Part shown: piece after piece, positions 11,969 to 23,666 of the stretch
Position numbering within the stretch: the first letter of the stretch is position 1
How the letters are laid out: the number at the start of each line of letters is the position of its first letter
NCBI RefSeq assembly: GCF_902148855.1
Contig: NC_043964.1
Location: 6,997,602 to 7,061,601 of the forward strand
Length of the DNA stretch: 64,000 nt
From: Sphaeramia orbicularis
Lineage: Eukaryota > Chordata > Actinopteri > Kurtiformes > Apogonidae
Reading direction: 5' to 3'
Position numbers and translations under genes: made by a program
The notes under the pieces: generated by a model
Seen by the model: the letters and a program-made list of their open reading frames with translations, nothing else
The model's database searches: none
Told to the model about the DNA's origin: nothing

Positions 11969-12583
11969 AAAACAATTCACATAACCTGTGAAACTTAAAC
12001 AAACTGTCTCTGGACATGAATTCCATGTAGAACATCAGAACAGACAAACACGAAGTAAGAGTCAGGTAACGACAGGTTATAACGACAGATTTACATTTAA
12101 GTTTTATATCTTAGTATTCAGCAATATGTTAAAGTCATTATGAGAATTAATTATACAAAAAAAGTCACATTTTTTTGTAAGGAACAGAACATTTTACAAT
12201 TTCTGTAAACATAGATGCTGATTTTAATAAAAACTGTTTTGATCTTCATTATGTAATTTTACATGATTTATGAATATATTCATTTCTTTGACAAAGTTTC
12301 GTAAATAATAATTGCACCGTTATCGTAATTTTTTTGGACATTTTGTCTAGAAATGTTCCAGCTGAAGGCGGGGTACACCCTGGACCGGTCACCAGAACCA
12401 GAACTATTCTCATCATTTTATGACTATTCGTTACATTTTTTCTTTCATTAATGTGGCCGTACTACTGCGTCCAATCACAGAGCTTCAAACTGTTGTTGCC
12501 AGGGTAAAAAAAAGGATGGGCTCAAGGACATTTTTCCATCCATCCCCAGTGTAACTCTGCCCTGGGTAATGAACTATTTAAAG

Positions 12584-13905
12584 CAGGGATCTCAAACTCA
12601 TTTTCTTTCAGGTTCCACATTCAGCCCGATCTGATCTCCAGTGGGCCAAACCAGTAAAATAATAACAGAATAACCTATAAATAATGACAACTCCAAATTT
12701 TTGTCTTTGTTTTAGTGCAATAAACACCCATTAAATTATGAAAATACTTACTTTTATAAACTACCCAAACAAAAAAGATGTGAATAACCGGAAAAAACTG
12801 AAATTTCCTAAGAAAAATAAGTGCAATTTTAACAATATTCTGCCTCACCTTATCATTTGTCCATGTGCATTATGGATCAGATTTACAAAAGCACTAAACA
12901 CTGAGGAACAGGCAGAAAATAGCTAAAATTGTGCTTAATTTTCTGTAGACATTTCAGGTTGTTCATATTTGTTCAGGTTATTCACATTTTATTGTTACAG
13001 GATAGTTTGTAAACGTAAATATTTTCATAATTCAATGTTATTTTTTGCACTAAAGCAAAGACAAAAATTTGAAGTTGTCATTATTTATAGGCATAATGTA
13101 AATTTTTTTTTTTCACATCAAACCGAGAAGAAAATATAGAATTGTTTTTTGTAGGTTTTTCTGCTGTTATTATTTGACTGTAGATTAGGGGTGTCAAACA
13201 TGCGGCCTACCAAAGGTTCCAATCCAGCCTGTGGAATGAATTTGCAAAGTGCAAAAATTCCATCGTCCAGGCTGTGGAACTCATTTTAGTTCAGGTTCCA
13301 CATACAGACCAATATGATCTACAGTCAAATAATAACAGCAGAATAACCGACAAAAAATAATGACTCCATATTTTCTTCTCAGTTTGATGTAAAAATAATA
13401 TTACATTATGCCTACAAATAATGACAACTTCAAATTTTTGTCTTTGTTTTAGGGCAAAAAATAACATTAAATTATTAACTATTTACATTTACAAACTATC
13501 CTGTAACAATGAAATGTGAATAACCTGAACAAATATGAACAACCTGAAATGTCTACAGAAAATTAAGCACAATTTTAACTATTTTCTGCCTGTTCCTCAG
13601 TGTTTAGTGTCTTTGTAGATCTGATCCAGAATGCACATGTAGAAATGAGAAGTTGAGGCAGAATATTGTTAAAATTGCACTTATTTTTCTTAAGAAATTT
13701 AATTTTTTTCAGGTTATTCACATCTTTTTTGTTTGGATAGTTTATAAAAGTAAGTATTTTCATAATTTAATGGGGTTGTTTTTGCACTAAAACAAAGACA
13801 AAAATTTGGAGTTGTCATTATTTATAGGTTATTATGTTATTATTTTACTGGAGAACAAATCGGGCTGAATGTGGAACCAGAAAGAAAATGAGTTTGAGAG
13901 CCCTG
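12584..13905. mobile_element. Family 1 double element forming a 1.3-kb fold-back
   Basis: Starts CAGGGATCTCAAACTCATTT and ends with the complement (GAGTTTGAGAGCCCTG). The left arm (12584 to about 13240) and right arm (about 13250-13905) are reverse complements over most of their length. The two strands encode nearly the same 62-residue reading frame, at 12738-12926 (+) and 13575-13763 (-). Flanks ATTTAAAG and AATTAAAA are a decayed 8-bp duplication. Each arm is itself a smaller inverted repeat. Confidence 0.8.
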
Positions 13906-13944
13906 AATTAAAATAGTTTGAGTTTAATACAGTGTGTTTTTGCT

Positions 13945-14060
13945 AAAATAACCTGTTTTTGTAGGAAATGCTATAGTTTTCTTTTACTTAATTTGTTACA
14001 TCTTTAAATCAGCAGCTTTAATATATGTACTATAAAAACCCATATAATTTATGGTTTTGT
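13945..14060 (+). repeat. Dispersed repeat, family 5, copy 1
   Basis: CCTGTTTTTGTAGGAAATGC through TACTTAATTTGTTAC to AACCCATATAATTTATGG is the reverse complement of 22655-22775. Confidence 0.65.
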
Positions 14061-14916
14061 TTCTTGTCCCGTTACATGCACTGACCCCGAAAACACCTAA
14101 AAAATGTTGATTACCATCACTGTCCAAATATGACACCTCAACCACAGTTTGACCTTGAAAATGAAGGTCAGGGTCCACATCCAAAACCCTGGTTGGGCCT
14201 TCCCGCCTGTCAGGGTTCGACAACACCACTGCAGATCAAAAACATTTGTAAACTTCAGTGTTTTTTATGTTTATTGTGGCAGACTTTCTACATTTGACTC
14301 ATATAAAAACAGTTCACAGAACCAGTAAATATTAAACATTAATAGAAAATGTGATGGAAAATTCAACAAATAATTGAACTGATTCAGGGCAAAGTCTGAG
14401 ATCTTTACAGAATCATCCTGAAACTGGAGGTGAACAGATCTGTGTTTATGAAGATCTGCATTCAGTTAATGAGCGCCTTCAATGGAAACTCACCACTACT
14501 AATGCTAATGGTAACGCTAGCACTAGGTACTGTGTGTATTATGGGTAAATGGACAGAATGAATGTCCCTACGGGGATAAAAAACAAAACAAAACTGACTT
14601 CACCTAAATAAACAGGTTTATGACACTTAAAAACAGATGGTATAAATATCAGTTTGGTTGGTTTTAGCCGATGCTGCAGCTTTTCTCAGGTTTATACGTA
14701 AACCCAGCGACTGTCTTTAGTTTGAGGTCGATTAAAGACGCTCTGGCCTCAAAGCAGCATCTGACTTTGATCCCCAATCTGTGTATCATTCGCTCTTTTC
14801 TTATTCAACTGAGAATCCACAATCAGAAAATGAAAAAAATGACTTGTTATTTTATCATTCAGGTGCAAATCCAAAATAAAATAAAAAAAAAAAGAGTTGG
14901 TTTTCATTCTTTCGAT

Positions 14917-15030
14917 AAGGGTTAGGGTTAGGAGTAGGGTTGGGGCTTGGGGTTGGGTTCAGGTTTAGGGGTAGGGTTGGGGCTTGGGGTTGGGTTCAGG
15001 TTTAGGGTAGGGGTTAGGGTTAAGGCTGGG
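14917..15030. repeat. Telomere-like GGGTTAG/GGGTTGGGG degenerate array
   Basis: Mixed GGGTTA, GGGGTAGGGTT and GGGGCTTGG units. Shorter TTAGGG-like stretches occur at 620-685 and 16665-16695. These are interstitial, not chromosome ends. Confidence 0.8.
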
Positions 15031-15132
15031 GCTGAGGCTTCTTCTCTCCACATGAGTGGCTCTCATCAGTCCACCGCTGCAGGGTGCGTTTGTTTGTTTT
15101 TTATGCAGTTTAATGAAGCCTTAACTGTGTGT

Positions 15133-15146
15133 TCGCCCCCTGGTGG
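15133..15146 (+). promoter_or_regulatory. CTCF-like motif between the pseudoprotease and Cys-rich genes
   Basis: TCGCCCCCTGGTGG differs from the core by one base. Confidence 0.4.
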
Positions 15147-15620
15147 TTGGCTGACTACTGGATGAGACAGTGTTTGATTAGATCTACAGCAGAGCCCGCA
15201 CTTTAAATGGAAATATAAACCGACGATCAAGCTAATTAAAACGTGGCAGCCAAAATTGCGACAATGATTAAAATCCGATTAATTGTACAGCCTTAACGGA
15301 AAGACTAATGGATTCCAGAAGATGAGGATGTGACACATTTGAACAAACATCTGGAACCAAAGTCAGACACTGGTTTAACCTTTGACCTCCATGTACAGAA
15401 CAAAGAAGGCACTTAAGAGTCAAAGGAGGAGAAGGTCAGTTGGACTAAATGTAAAACGGCCTCGTGGTGTTTAAATATGGACACTGTGATGGAGAAGTTT
15501 CATCATCTGAACACAACTTCAACACGACATCTGGAAAAGGGTCTTTAAAAAATACAGATGTCCAGAGCTTCGTTGGCATCGGTTCACCTCCCTCTGCTGC
15601 TTCTTCTTCTTCTGCTTCTT

Positions 15621-18600
15621 TTATTTGATCCTGATCTCGAAGCAGAGACAGTTACAGGAGTCACATTCTGGAGGATGACACGTACAGGCGCAGTCCAGAG
15701 TCGCACACTGTAAAACAAAAAAAACAAAAAAAATCCACAATTCACATCAGTGGAAAATTAACACAGGAATCTACAAGAACTGCTTTAAACATGGGCTCCT
15801 GTCCAAACAAGTCTGGAGAAAAATGTCAACACAAATACAGAATTCTGACCAGTTTTTTATATGTTTAAAAAAAAACCCAATGACATCAGAATATTCATAA
15901 ATAAATAGTCGTCATATAAAAATAGACTCAAAAACAGAGAATATATTGTGCCGGTTGGACCAAAAAAAAAAAAACTGCAACGGTGAATCTGAATTTAAAG
16001 GTAATTTTTGATGTTCTCAACAGTGATTGGACATGAATTCCAGGTGGGTGGAGCCCAAAACAGAGCCAATGTTTATGACAAATATTTCTACTTTCATTTC
16101 GACTAATAAGTTTATGTCTTGCTATTAACAATATGTTAAAATGTACAAGGTCATTATGAGAAAAATCATAATTAAACAAAAAAAGTCCCATTTTTGCAAG
16201 AAAAAGAACATGGACTAGTTGTCACATTACGATGTTCATGATTATAAAAAAAAAAAAAAAAGTATCAGTGATTTCCATAGAATATTCAAAAACAAATAGT
16301 CTCAAAAACAGAGAATATATTGTTTCGGCTGGACCAAAAAAAAAACTGTGACGGTAAATCTGAATTTAAAGGTCATTTTTGATGTTCTTAACAGTGATTG
16401 GACATGAACTGGAGGTGGATGGAGCCCAAAACGGAGCCTAATAATGTATATTTCTACTTAGGATGATGGCTATGATTTGTTTTATGTTTTTCTGTATTTT
16501 CTGAGTTTCTGGACAAAGTAAATCTGAATTAGATTTAATCTAAGTTTATAAATAAAACCATCAGGTTGATGACACAGATCAAGTAGAACAGATTCAAGAA
16601 CAGTTTATCGAACAGCAATAAAACAACAGCTGAATACAAACTACTGTGTAATGTTAACGATGTGTGGTTAGGGTTAGGGTTAAGGCTGGGGTTAGTCTTA
16701 TCTTAATCTTACCTAGTCTTATCTTAATCTTATTTTATCTTGTTTTATCTTAATCTTATCTTGTCTTATCTTGTTTTATCTTAATGTTATCTTGTCTTAT
16801 CTTAATCTTATCTTGTTTTATCTTAATGTTATCTTATCTTGTCTTATCTTAATCTTATCTTGTTTTATCTTAATCTTATCTTGTCTTATCTTAATCTTAT
16901 CTTGTCTTATCTTAATCTTATCTTGTCTTATCTTAATCTTATCTTGTTTTATCTTAATCTTATCTTGTCTTATCTTAATCTTATCTTGTGTTATCTTAAT
17001 CTTATCTTGTCTCATCTAGTCTTATCTTAATCTTATTTTATCTTATCTTAGTCTTATCTTATCTGGCCTTACTTACAGAGAACGCTGGTGGACAACAGTC
17101 ACATATTTTAGGAAACTCAAATGTTTGCAGACACACAAACGTCAGACAGCGGCCATCACACAGATAAAAACAGATGAGTGTGTTGACCGACAGACTGTTG
17201 GACGGAGGACAGACTTACAGAAGGAGTAGGACACGCTGAAGGAGAAGGACACGTATCAACCAGACAGGAACGAAGGGACGGCGTCCGACAGTCGCAGGTT
17301 TCCGCCATTTTGTAACACTGTTCGGAGACGGAGACGTCCGGACAACAGTCACCACAGGAGAAGGAACAGCGGTCCTACAGGAGACAAGAGGATGGACAGG
17401 ATCATCAGAAGTGACCCACTGAAGACGGCAAACAGGTCTGATTCAATGTCCTCTGAACCCTTTAGAGACCACTGCGTCTGCAGCATCACGTTCTTCAAAT
17501 GACTGGAACTATTGAACAGTTTATGCTATTGAAGGAATTTAAACGTCATCTTTGACCTGAGATTGGGTTCTTTCTGTTGGTCTAGAACAGGGGTCTGCAA
17601 CCTTTATTATCAGTCAGAGCCATTTTGCCCCCTCTTCCAAGAAAAAAAAAAAAAAATCTGGAGCCACAAAAAATAACAGAGCTTATAAACTTGAAAAAGT
17701 TTTGATCTTTTTTTTTTTTTTACATTTTATCTGTTACAACCACTGAATACAACAAACAGAAGTGCAGTGTGGAATGGATTCTGGAGTATGATTACTCTAA
17801 AAGTACACAGTAAAAGTAGTTCATAATATTTGTGCTAATAGTATATGAAGTACTAATACAAAAAATACCAAATTCACAAGGTACTTATTGGAAAAAATAA
17901 TTTGATTCATCATTGAATTTAGTCTTAAAGCCTATTTCAGACAAAAAACACACTTTTGGAGCTTGGAAGGGATTTTTGAGTATGATTACTCCAAAAGTAC
18001 ACAGTAAAAGTAGTTCATAGTATTTCTGCTAATAGTATATGAAGTACTAATACCAAATATACCAAATTCATGAGGTACTGATTGGAAAAAAAAAAATTGA
18101 TTAATTATTGAATTTAGTCTTAAAGCCTATTTCAGACGAAAAACACACTTTTGTACCTTGGAAGGGAATCTGTTGTAGGATTACCCCAAAAGTACACAGT
18201 ACTCATACTCATACAGTCGCTCTATGAAAAGTATCGCTATTTATGGAAATGATTCTCTTCAAAACTCAACACTGCCTCCACAGTTCCCAGTTGTACTGCT
18301 CCATATTCTCTGTCTGGGTTCAATCCGCAAGCTCCCAGAAAACGGACAGAATTACATGAGTAATAAACAAAGGACGGACAGAACCCTCCGTCTGTCTGCG
18401 TCTTTAAAGTAGAGCATAAATGAGCCCTTACTTTTGTTGTTGTAGGCACATTCGCTCCATGCAGCTCATCTACTGTAATTGTCAAATGAGTAGTGCACAA
18501 GAAAAACGCTAGTGGCGGGCTTGACCACAGTAAAGGGAAGAGCCACTACAAGGAGGAGGAAGAGACGCAGGAGGCTCTGGAGCCACAGGTTGCCGACCCC

Positions 18601-19697
18601 TGGTCTAGAACACATGAGGGTAGAGGTCTGCCTTAACTAAGGGGGAGGAGAGGAAGTGGGTGTCGCTGAGAGCAGCAGAGTGCAGTCTGTGAGAGAGACA
18701 TGGAAGATTTTTATTACTTTTTTTAGTGTTTTAGTGCGGTTTTAGTGGTGAATTCTTGTAAATAATTGTATATAATAGTGATAGTGCTGTTTTGGAGTGT
18801 TCTGCTAGTGTCACTTAATTTGTTTTTGTTGAGTGTCTCTGTTTTTTGGAGGGGTTTTGGGTTTTTTTCACTGCTTTTATCTGTATTTCTCCGGTTTTAA
18901 AGTTTATTTCTACAATCTCATAAGTTTCATTAGAAACATTTACAGTTGTTTTTCATAATAAACATGACCAAAAGTCTATTTTTTTTTACTATAGCCCACT
19001 GTTTTAAGCATTTATTCCATATAATAATAATGATAATTAATGGACAGATATTGAAAGTTAAGTTCTTCCTGAAAAAAGGTTCAAAAGAATTGGCAACAAA
19101 ATGCTCATCGGAAGTCTGGATCTTCTATGTTTAAAAGTCGGAGAAATGTTCTTCTGAAGTCTGGACCTTATATGTGTCAATGTCGGAGAAATATTTGTCC
19201 GAAGTCTGGATCTTATATGCGCAAATGTTGGAGAAATGTTTGTCGGAAGTCTGGATCTTATATGCGTAAATGTTGGAGAAACGTTTGTCGTTGAGAAACG
19301 TAACTAGTTATAAAACATACCAAATTCAGCAAATACAAATACACAAAGAAATGAACCACAGACTAATGAAAGTGGGGTTAGACAAATATGAACCCTTTAA
19401 AGTGAAGAAGACAAAAGGAAGACGTAGGAAAAGGGGACGTCCTCCCTGTTCCGTCTGTGTGACAACAGAACCGACCTTTAGACAGAACCGGATCCAGAGT
19501 CCGATCCCCACCACGATCATGTAGAGGGTGACGGTGATCAGCATGATGGCCGGCAGAGGGACGGACAGCTGCCAGATGGACAAGACCTGCAGGAGCACAG
19601 ACACCACATATGGACAGGAGGTCTGGACCAAACCCAGCACATGTGTCTGACTGTAAACGGGTCAGTGGGTGGAGCTTGGAGAACCACTCACCTCCAT
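15621..19697 (-). CDS. Unrecognised small single-pass membrane protein with cysteine-rich tail (132 aa, 5 exons)
   Basis: Exons in coding order are 19692-19697, 19476-19586, 17219-17374, 17077-17115 and 15621-15707; all are phase 0 with GT-AG borders. The protein starts MEVLSIWQLSVPLPAIM and has one hydrophobic segment (about residues 7-34), then WIRFCLK. A cytoplasmic or luminal tail of about 93 residues follows, packed with Cys: DRCSFSCGDCCPDVS, AETCDCR, ICDCCPP, LDCACTCHPPECDSCNCLCF, ending EIRIK. The start is fixed by an in-frame TGA upstream, in the 5'UTR, and by ATGGAG directly before a donor. A 5'UTR exon probably lies near 20333-20560. Exon 4 encodes only 13 residues and its acceptor (TTTGAG) is the least certain junction. 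The Cys pattern recalls the I-mfa type of Cys-rich domain and could bind metal or be palmitoylated, but I recognise no family and assign no function. Intron 2 holds a hAT element and other repeats. Confidence 0.72.
16685..17066. repeat. TTATCTTAATCTTATCTTGTC tandem array
   Basis: Units of about 21 bp made of TTATCTTAATC and TTATCTTGTC repeat for about 380 bp. The array ends about 10 bp from exon 4 of the Cys-rich gene, so in transcript orientation it begins right after that exon's donor. Confidence 0.93.
17588..18602. mobile_element. hAT-like element, family 2, with perfect 8-bp target duplication
   Basis: Begins CAGGGGTCTGCAACC and ends GGTTGCCGACCCCTG. It is flanked by GTCTAGAA on both sides (17580-17587 and 18603-18610). 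Inside, a segment of about 185 bp is tandemly duplicated (about 17760-17945 and 17945-18130; shared AAAAGTACACAGTAAAAGTA). No transposase is visible. It lies in intron 2 of the Cys-rich membrane protein gene. Confidence 0.85.
18640..19100 (+). repeat. Dispersed repeat, family 3, copy 1
   Basis: Shares GGTGAATTC.TGTAAATAAT, TTTTAAGCATTTATTCCATA and TTAATGGACAGATA with 46245-46800 over about 450 bp in the same orientation. No coding capacity or clear ends. Confidence 0.7.
19108..19290. repeat. About 60-bp tandem repeat, three copies
   Basis: GAAGTCTGGATCTTATATGC and GGAGAAATGTTTGTC recur three times at roughly 60-bp spacing with small differences. Confidence 0.85.
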
Positions 19698-19833
19698 GGT
19701 CTTTAACTCAGAGGACACTTCACGTCCACGGCGTCACATGTCACATGACCCTGATGAAGACACAGATCATCTCAGATTCATTGGATTCATACTCAGACCG
19801 TCCCATATTTATATTTATCTGAAGTTGGACAAA

Positions 19834-20115
19834 CTAGAATAGAATACAATAGAATACAATAGAATACAATAGAATACAATAGTACAGAAGAGAATGTCAC
19901 GTCACAAAATAAAAATTAAAATGTCAAAAAATTAATATTAAAACGTCACAAAATAAATATTAAAATGTCACAACGTCACAAAATAAATATTAAAATGTTA
20001 CAAAAAAAATATTAAATCATCACAAAATAAATATTAAAATGTCACAATGTCACAAAATAAATAATAAAACGTCACAAAATACATATTAAAATGTCAGAAA
20101 ATAAATTTTAAAATA
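19834..20115. repeat. AGAATACAAT array and AATGTCACAAAATAAATATT array
   Basis: 19834-19881 has four to five 10-bp AGAATACAAT units; 19890-20115 has about nine degenerate units of 17-30 bp. They lie in intron 1 (5'UTR intron) of the Cys-rich gene. Confidence 0.85.
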
Positions 20116-20974
20116 TCAAAAAGCTCATGCTAATGTTCAGAAAAGTACAGTATAAGCAGTTAAACGGATTTAAAGCATCAAAATTCAGTTCGCTGTTGGT
20201 ATTTTAGTGTCTTTTTCAACGTAAACACGATAAATAGATTCAATAACAACACGAAATTCTTGCTGATCTGATTAAAATCCTTCAAACTCTACTTTTTAAC
20301 GGAAGAACAAGGACAGTTAGCATCATCTCACCCATCCGAGGCTCCAGAAGCGTCTTTAAAGACTCTTATCGGAGTTAAACTAACACTGGTACATGTTTAA
20401 TTTAAGTCCCGACGTCCTGTTCAGTCATTAAATGAAGTAAAACAGAAGAAAACGGCAGAAAACGGAGCTGAAACTCAAACAAACTGGGATTAGCTTGGGC
20501 GCTACTTTGCGTTGCCATGGAGTTCTACGGATCCCGAGGAGGAGCAAAAGAGTCGGACGGAAAGCGAAAGGAGGAAGTAACTTTTTTTTTTTTTTTAAGT
20601 TTATTTCAGTGATTATTTCGTATGAGGCAAATACGTCAATGTTTACAGTACAAATAAAACACTGTGAAAATAAAATGAAACGAATTAAAAGAAAAGTAAA
20701 GATTTTTTTTTTATTACATTCTTAATTCATCAGGTTCTACGTAAAACTGATTTTCAAGAATTTCACGTAAGTTTTTCACCTTTAATACGAGACAACTGGA
20801 GCTGTATTTTAACATTTGGATTCATGTATGCACTATTTACCTAAGATTAGTGTATTAATAATCAGGGAGCTCTTTTGTTTTTTTTAATAAATGTTTTTAT
20901 TTATTATTTTCACAGGAAGCAGAATGTGAAATACACAATAAAGCACTTTTTTTGCTTTTCTTTTTTTTCCCCTT

Positions 20975-21560
20975 TCCAAAAACCTAAACCATCTACAGAT
21001 CTAAACTGTTTAATACCTATTGATCCACTAATCCTATCAATACATGTCAATAATTGGTGTAAAATACAGTTCTTCATCTTTTCAGGATCATGTCATTTTA
21101 TTTGATGAGATGTAAATAAATCCAGTGAACATAAAAATATACAGAAATGTAAATAATGTGCGATGAATAGATTTTAAAAAGACAAGGAAAAGAAAACTAA
21201 CGACCAGAGCATTTGTGCTGAACAATAAGACATTGTAAATAACAATAATAATTATGACAAATCAGATATGACCCTTTTGGACGTTCAGAGGCTCCGTAGT
21301 TTAGCATGGAAACACCGTCATCTTCTACAACATTGATTCACCAGTAAAACCCATGGAGTTGAATCAATGACAGTGGATGGACACACTGGGTTTATGTTCA
21401 GTTAATGACAAATTTTGATGAAAAAGACACTGAAAATACACATAATAAAGAAGATGATATTAGAATAAATGGTGATAAATGACTCAAAGGTTAAAAAAGG
21501 AATTCCTTGTGGATCTGACACTAAAGTAAATCTGGGTCTTTAAGGGTTCAAGTCTTTGTT
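20975..21560 (-). repeat. Dispersed repeat, family 4, copy 1
   Basis: In reverse orientation it matches 49070-49450 (GAACGTCCAAA.GGGTCATAT; TTATTTACGTTTCATCAAAT) and the two blocks inside 33960-34450 (AAACAGTTTAGATC; CCACTAATC). It looks like an old transposed repeat of at least 550 bp. Confidence 0.65.
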
Positions 21561-22289
21561 CATCCTTTTCCATCAGCAAAGTCATATATTTTATCCTTAA
21601 TATCACTGTGTTTTACCTGTTTGTGTAATTCTAAGTATTTAATTTTGTTTTGTCTTTTTCATCTTATGTTACGTTTTTTTTTTTCTGTTTTCTGTATCTT
21701 GCTTCTTTCTTTATCATGTTGTGTATTTTCCATCCAGTTGCATTTTGTCTTTTTTAACATTCTTTTTCTTGTGTCGTTTTATGACTTTCTCTTTTAAAAT
21801 TAGGTCTCATTTCTTTTCCATCTAATTGTATCTTTTTTGCTTCATTATTGTCTTGTTGCATCTTTTCTCTTTTCCATCCTTTATTATAATCTGTTTAATG
21901 ATAACTGAGTTTTTCCACATTCTAAATCATTTGTCTACTCTGAGTTAAAACTGGAGTCTCTGCAGGTGAAATAAACCCAGGTTAAGGCTCCCTTCACAGC
22001 AGGTCTAAATGCAGAATTAGTTTGTTTTTTTTTTTGGTGAAATCTGATGTTTTCTGTGTGTTGGTTCATATTCCACATTAAATGCGGCTTCTATCACTTT
22101 TGAGTCTGAACTGAATGTGACCCTGAAGTGACCCACATGCACTAAAGAGGTCCTGATGGAACACAAGACCACGCGGACACACACTGTGGAACGCAAAATC
22201 ATGATGTTTGTTGCATTTCAATGATGTAAAGGTCGGATAAATGTGACCTGGCCGTTCAGACTGAAGTCACATTGGAAAATATCAGATCT

Positions 22290-22512
22290 GTATCAGATTT
22301 AGGACCACATATGAAAGTGGTCCGGGTCAGATTTAGGACCACATATGAAAGTGGTCCGGGTCAGATTTAGGACCACATTTGAAAGTGGTCTGGGTCAAAT
22401 TTAGGACCACATATGAAAGTGGTCTGGGTCGGATTTAGGACCACATATGAAAGTGGTCTGGGTCGGATTTAGGACCACGTACGAAAGCGGTCCGGGTGAG
22501 ATTTAGGACCAC
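22290..22512. repeat. Seven-copy 34-bp repeat with a palindromic core
   Basis: TCAGATTTAGGACCACATAT with GAAAGTGGTCCGGG repeats about seven times. Each unit contains GGACCAC.....GTGGTCC, a short palindrome. The surrounding 21985-22570 looks like a fish DNA-element body. Confidence 0.9.
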
Positions 22513-22654
22513 CTGTTCAGACTGTCACAGATCACAGATGGATTTGCCCCACATTTACCTGCGTCTGAATGTCTAAATTTTTCCAAGTGTTTTCAGGGTC
22601 CGTGCATAGAACAGAGGAGATAGAGGCTGAGTTTTGGAGGAAATTTAACTGTAA

Positions 22655-22775
22655 ATCATATGGGTTTAATAGTAAATATTAAAGCTGCTCATTTAAAGAC
22701 GTAACAAATTAAGTAAAAATAAAATATATAGCATTTCCTACAAAAACAGGTAATTTTTGCAAAAAAACCAACACT
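22655..22775 (-). repeat. Dispersed repeat, family 5, copy 2
   Basis: The reverse complement matches 13945-14060 (GCATTTCCTACAAAAACAGG; GTAACAAATTAAGTA on the plus strand). Confidence 0.65.
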
Positions 22776-23423
22776 ATTAAAGTCAAAATACTACATTACC
22801 CGGCAGCCTTATGGGCACAGGACAGAGCTGTGCCTCATGAAGAATAAAAGCACAAACAGGAGCATCAACTGCAGAAACTTTATTCACCCACATATGGACT
22901 TTTTCCAAACAGACTTTGCTCGTCATTGTGTTCACTCACAGAAGCACAGTGTGGCCTCGCCATGGCTTTAAAGGTTGAAGAAAAACTGTACTGAGGACAC
23001 GCCAGCATTCCTGCACCTCCACTCCTGTTTAGAATTATTGCATTAATAAAAACAAATTATTAGATTCAAGTGTCCGTGATGATGCAGGTTTAGGGAGTGT
23101 GGGTAAAGTGCCAGAGCAGGAAAGTTGAGTAAATAAAAAACAAACAAAAAAAAAAAAGGCTGATGTTACTGTTGGATCGTATTAAAGGTCAGAGCGTTGG
23201 CGTCACCAGGTCGTTTTGTCATGTGGTTACATAGAAAACGACCCAGATTTACTCCATCCAACCAAAAAAGATGAACCATGGATGAACGCGACTGGTCTGA
23301 CAAATGGATTCATGTTCAAATCTACGGCTCTGGGACCTGAGACCAGGATGGACATGGACGTTAAAACCCCCGTGACACCCCCCCATGACAACCACTCCAC
23401 TCCAACATATGGAGACTCATCGT

Positions 23424-23429
23424 TTTATT
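23424..23429 (-). terminator. Likely eif1 polyadenylation signal
   Basis: AATAAA on the minus strand, about 460 nt after the stop codon. A second AATAAA complement at about 22878 could give a longer 3'UTR. Confidence 0.45.
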
Positions 23430-23652
23430 GAAACACCTTGAAGTACAAAACAAAAAACGTTACATGAAACGGTGCCTTCCTCATCGTGGCACGAGACCTA
23501 AAAAGAAAAAAAAAATTTAAAAAGGAAATAAACATGGGGGAACAGGAAGCGTCGAGTGTGTGTGGGGGAGGGGGGGGTCCGTCGTCATCACCACTCGTCC
23601 CTGATGTCGTGTGACGCTGCAGTGGCGTGTGGGCTTTGCCGAAGCGAGGCCG

Positions 23653-23666
23653 CCGCCCCCTGGTGG
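23653..23666 (+). promoter_or_regulatory. CTCF-like motif in the eif1 3'UTR region
   Basis: CCGCCCCCTGGTGG matches the GCGCCCCCTGGTGG CTCF core at 13 of 14 positions. Binding is inference. Confidence 0.4.

Noticed and set aside
12738-13763. Two similar 62-residue frames on opposite strands (MKILTFINYPNKK)
   Set aside because: They are mirror images of one fold-back transposon; a third version lies at 61573-61755. No sign of protein selection.
14917-15030. Chromosome end
   Set aside because: The TTAGGG-like repeats are degenerate and flanked by ordinary unique sequence on both sides.
16771-17030. Open frames on both strands rich in ILSCL or QDKIKI
   Set aside because: Product of the TTATCTT tandem array; a 21-bp period keeps every frame open.
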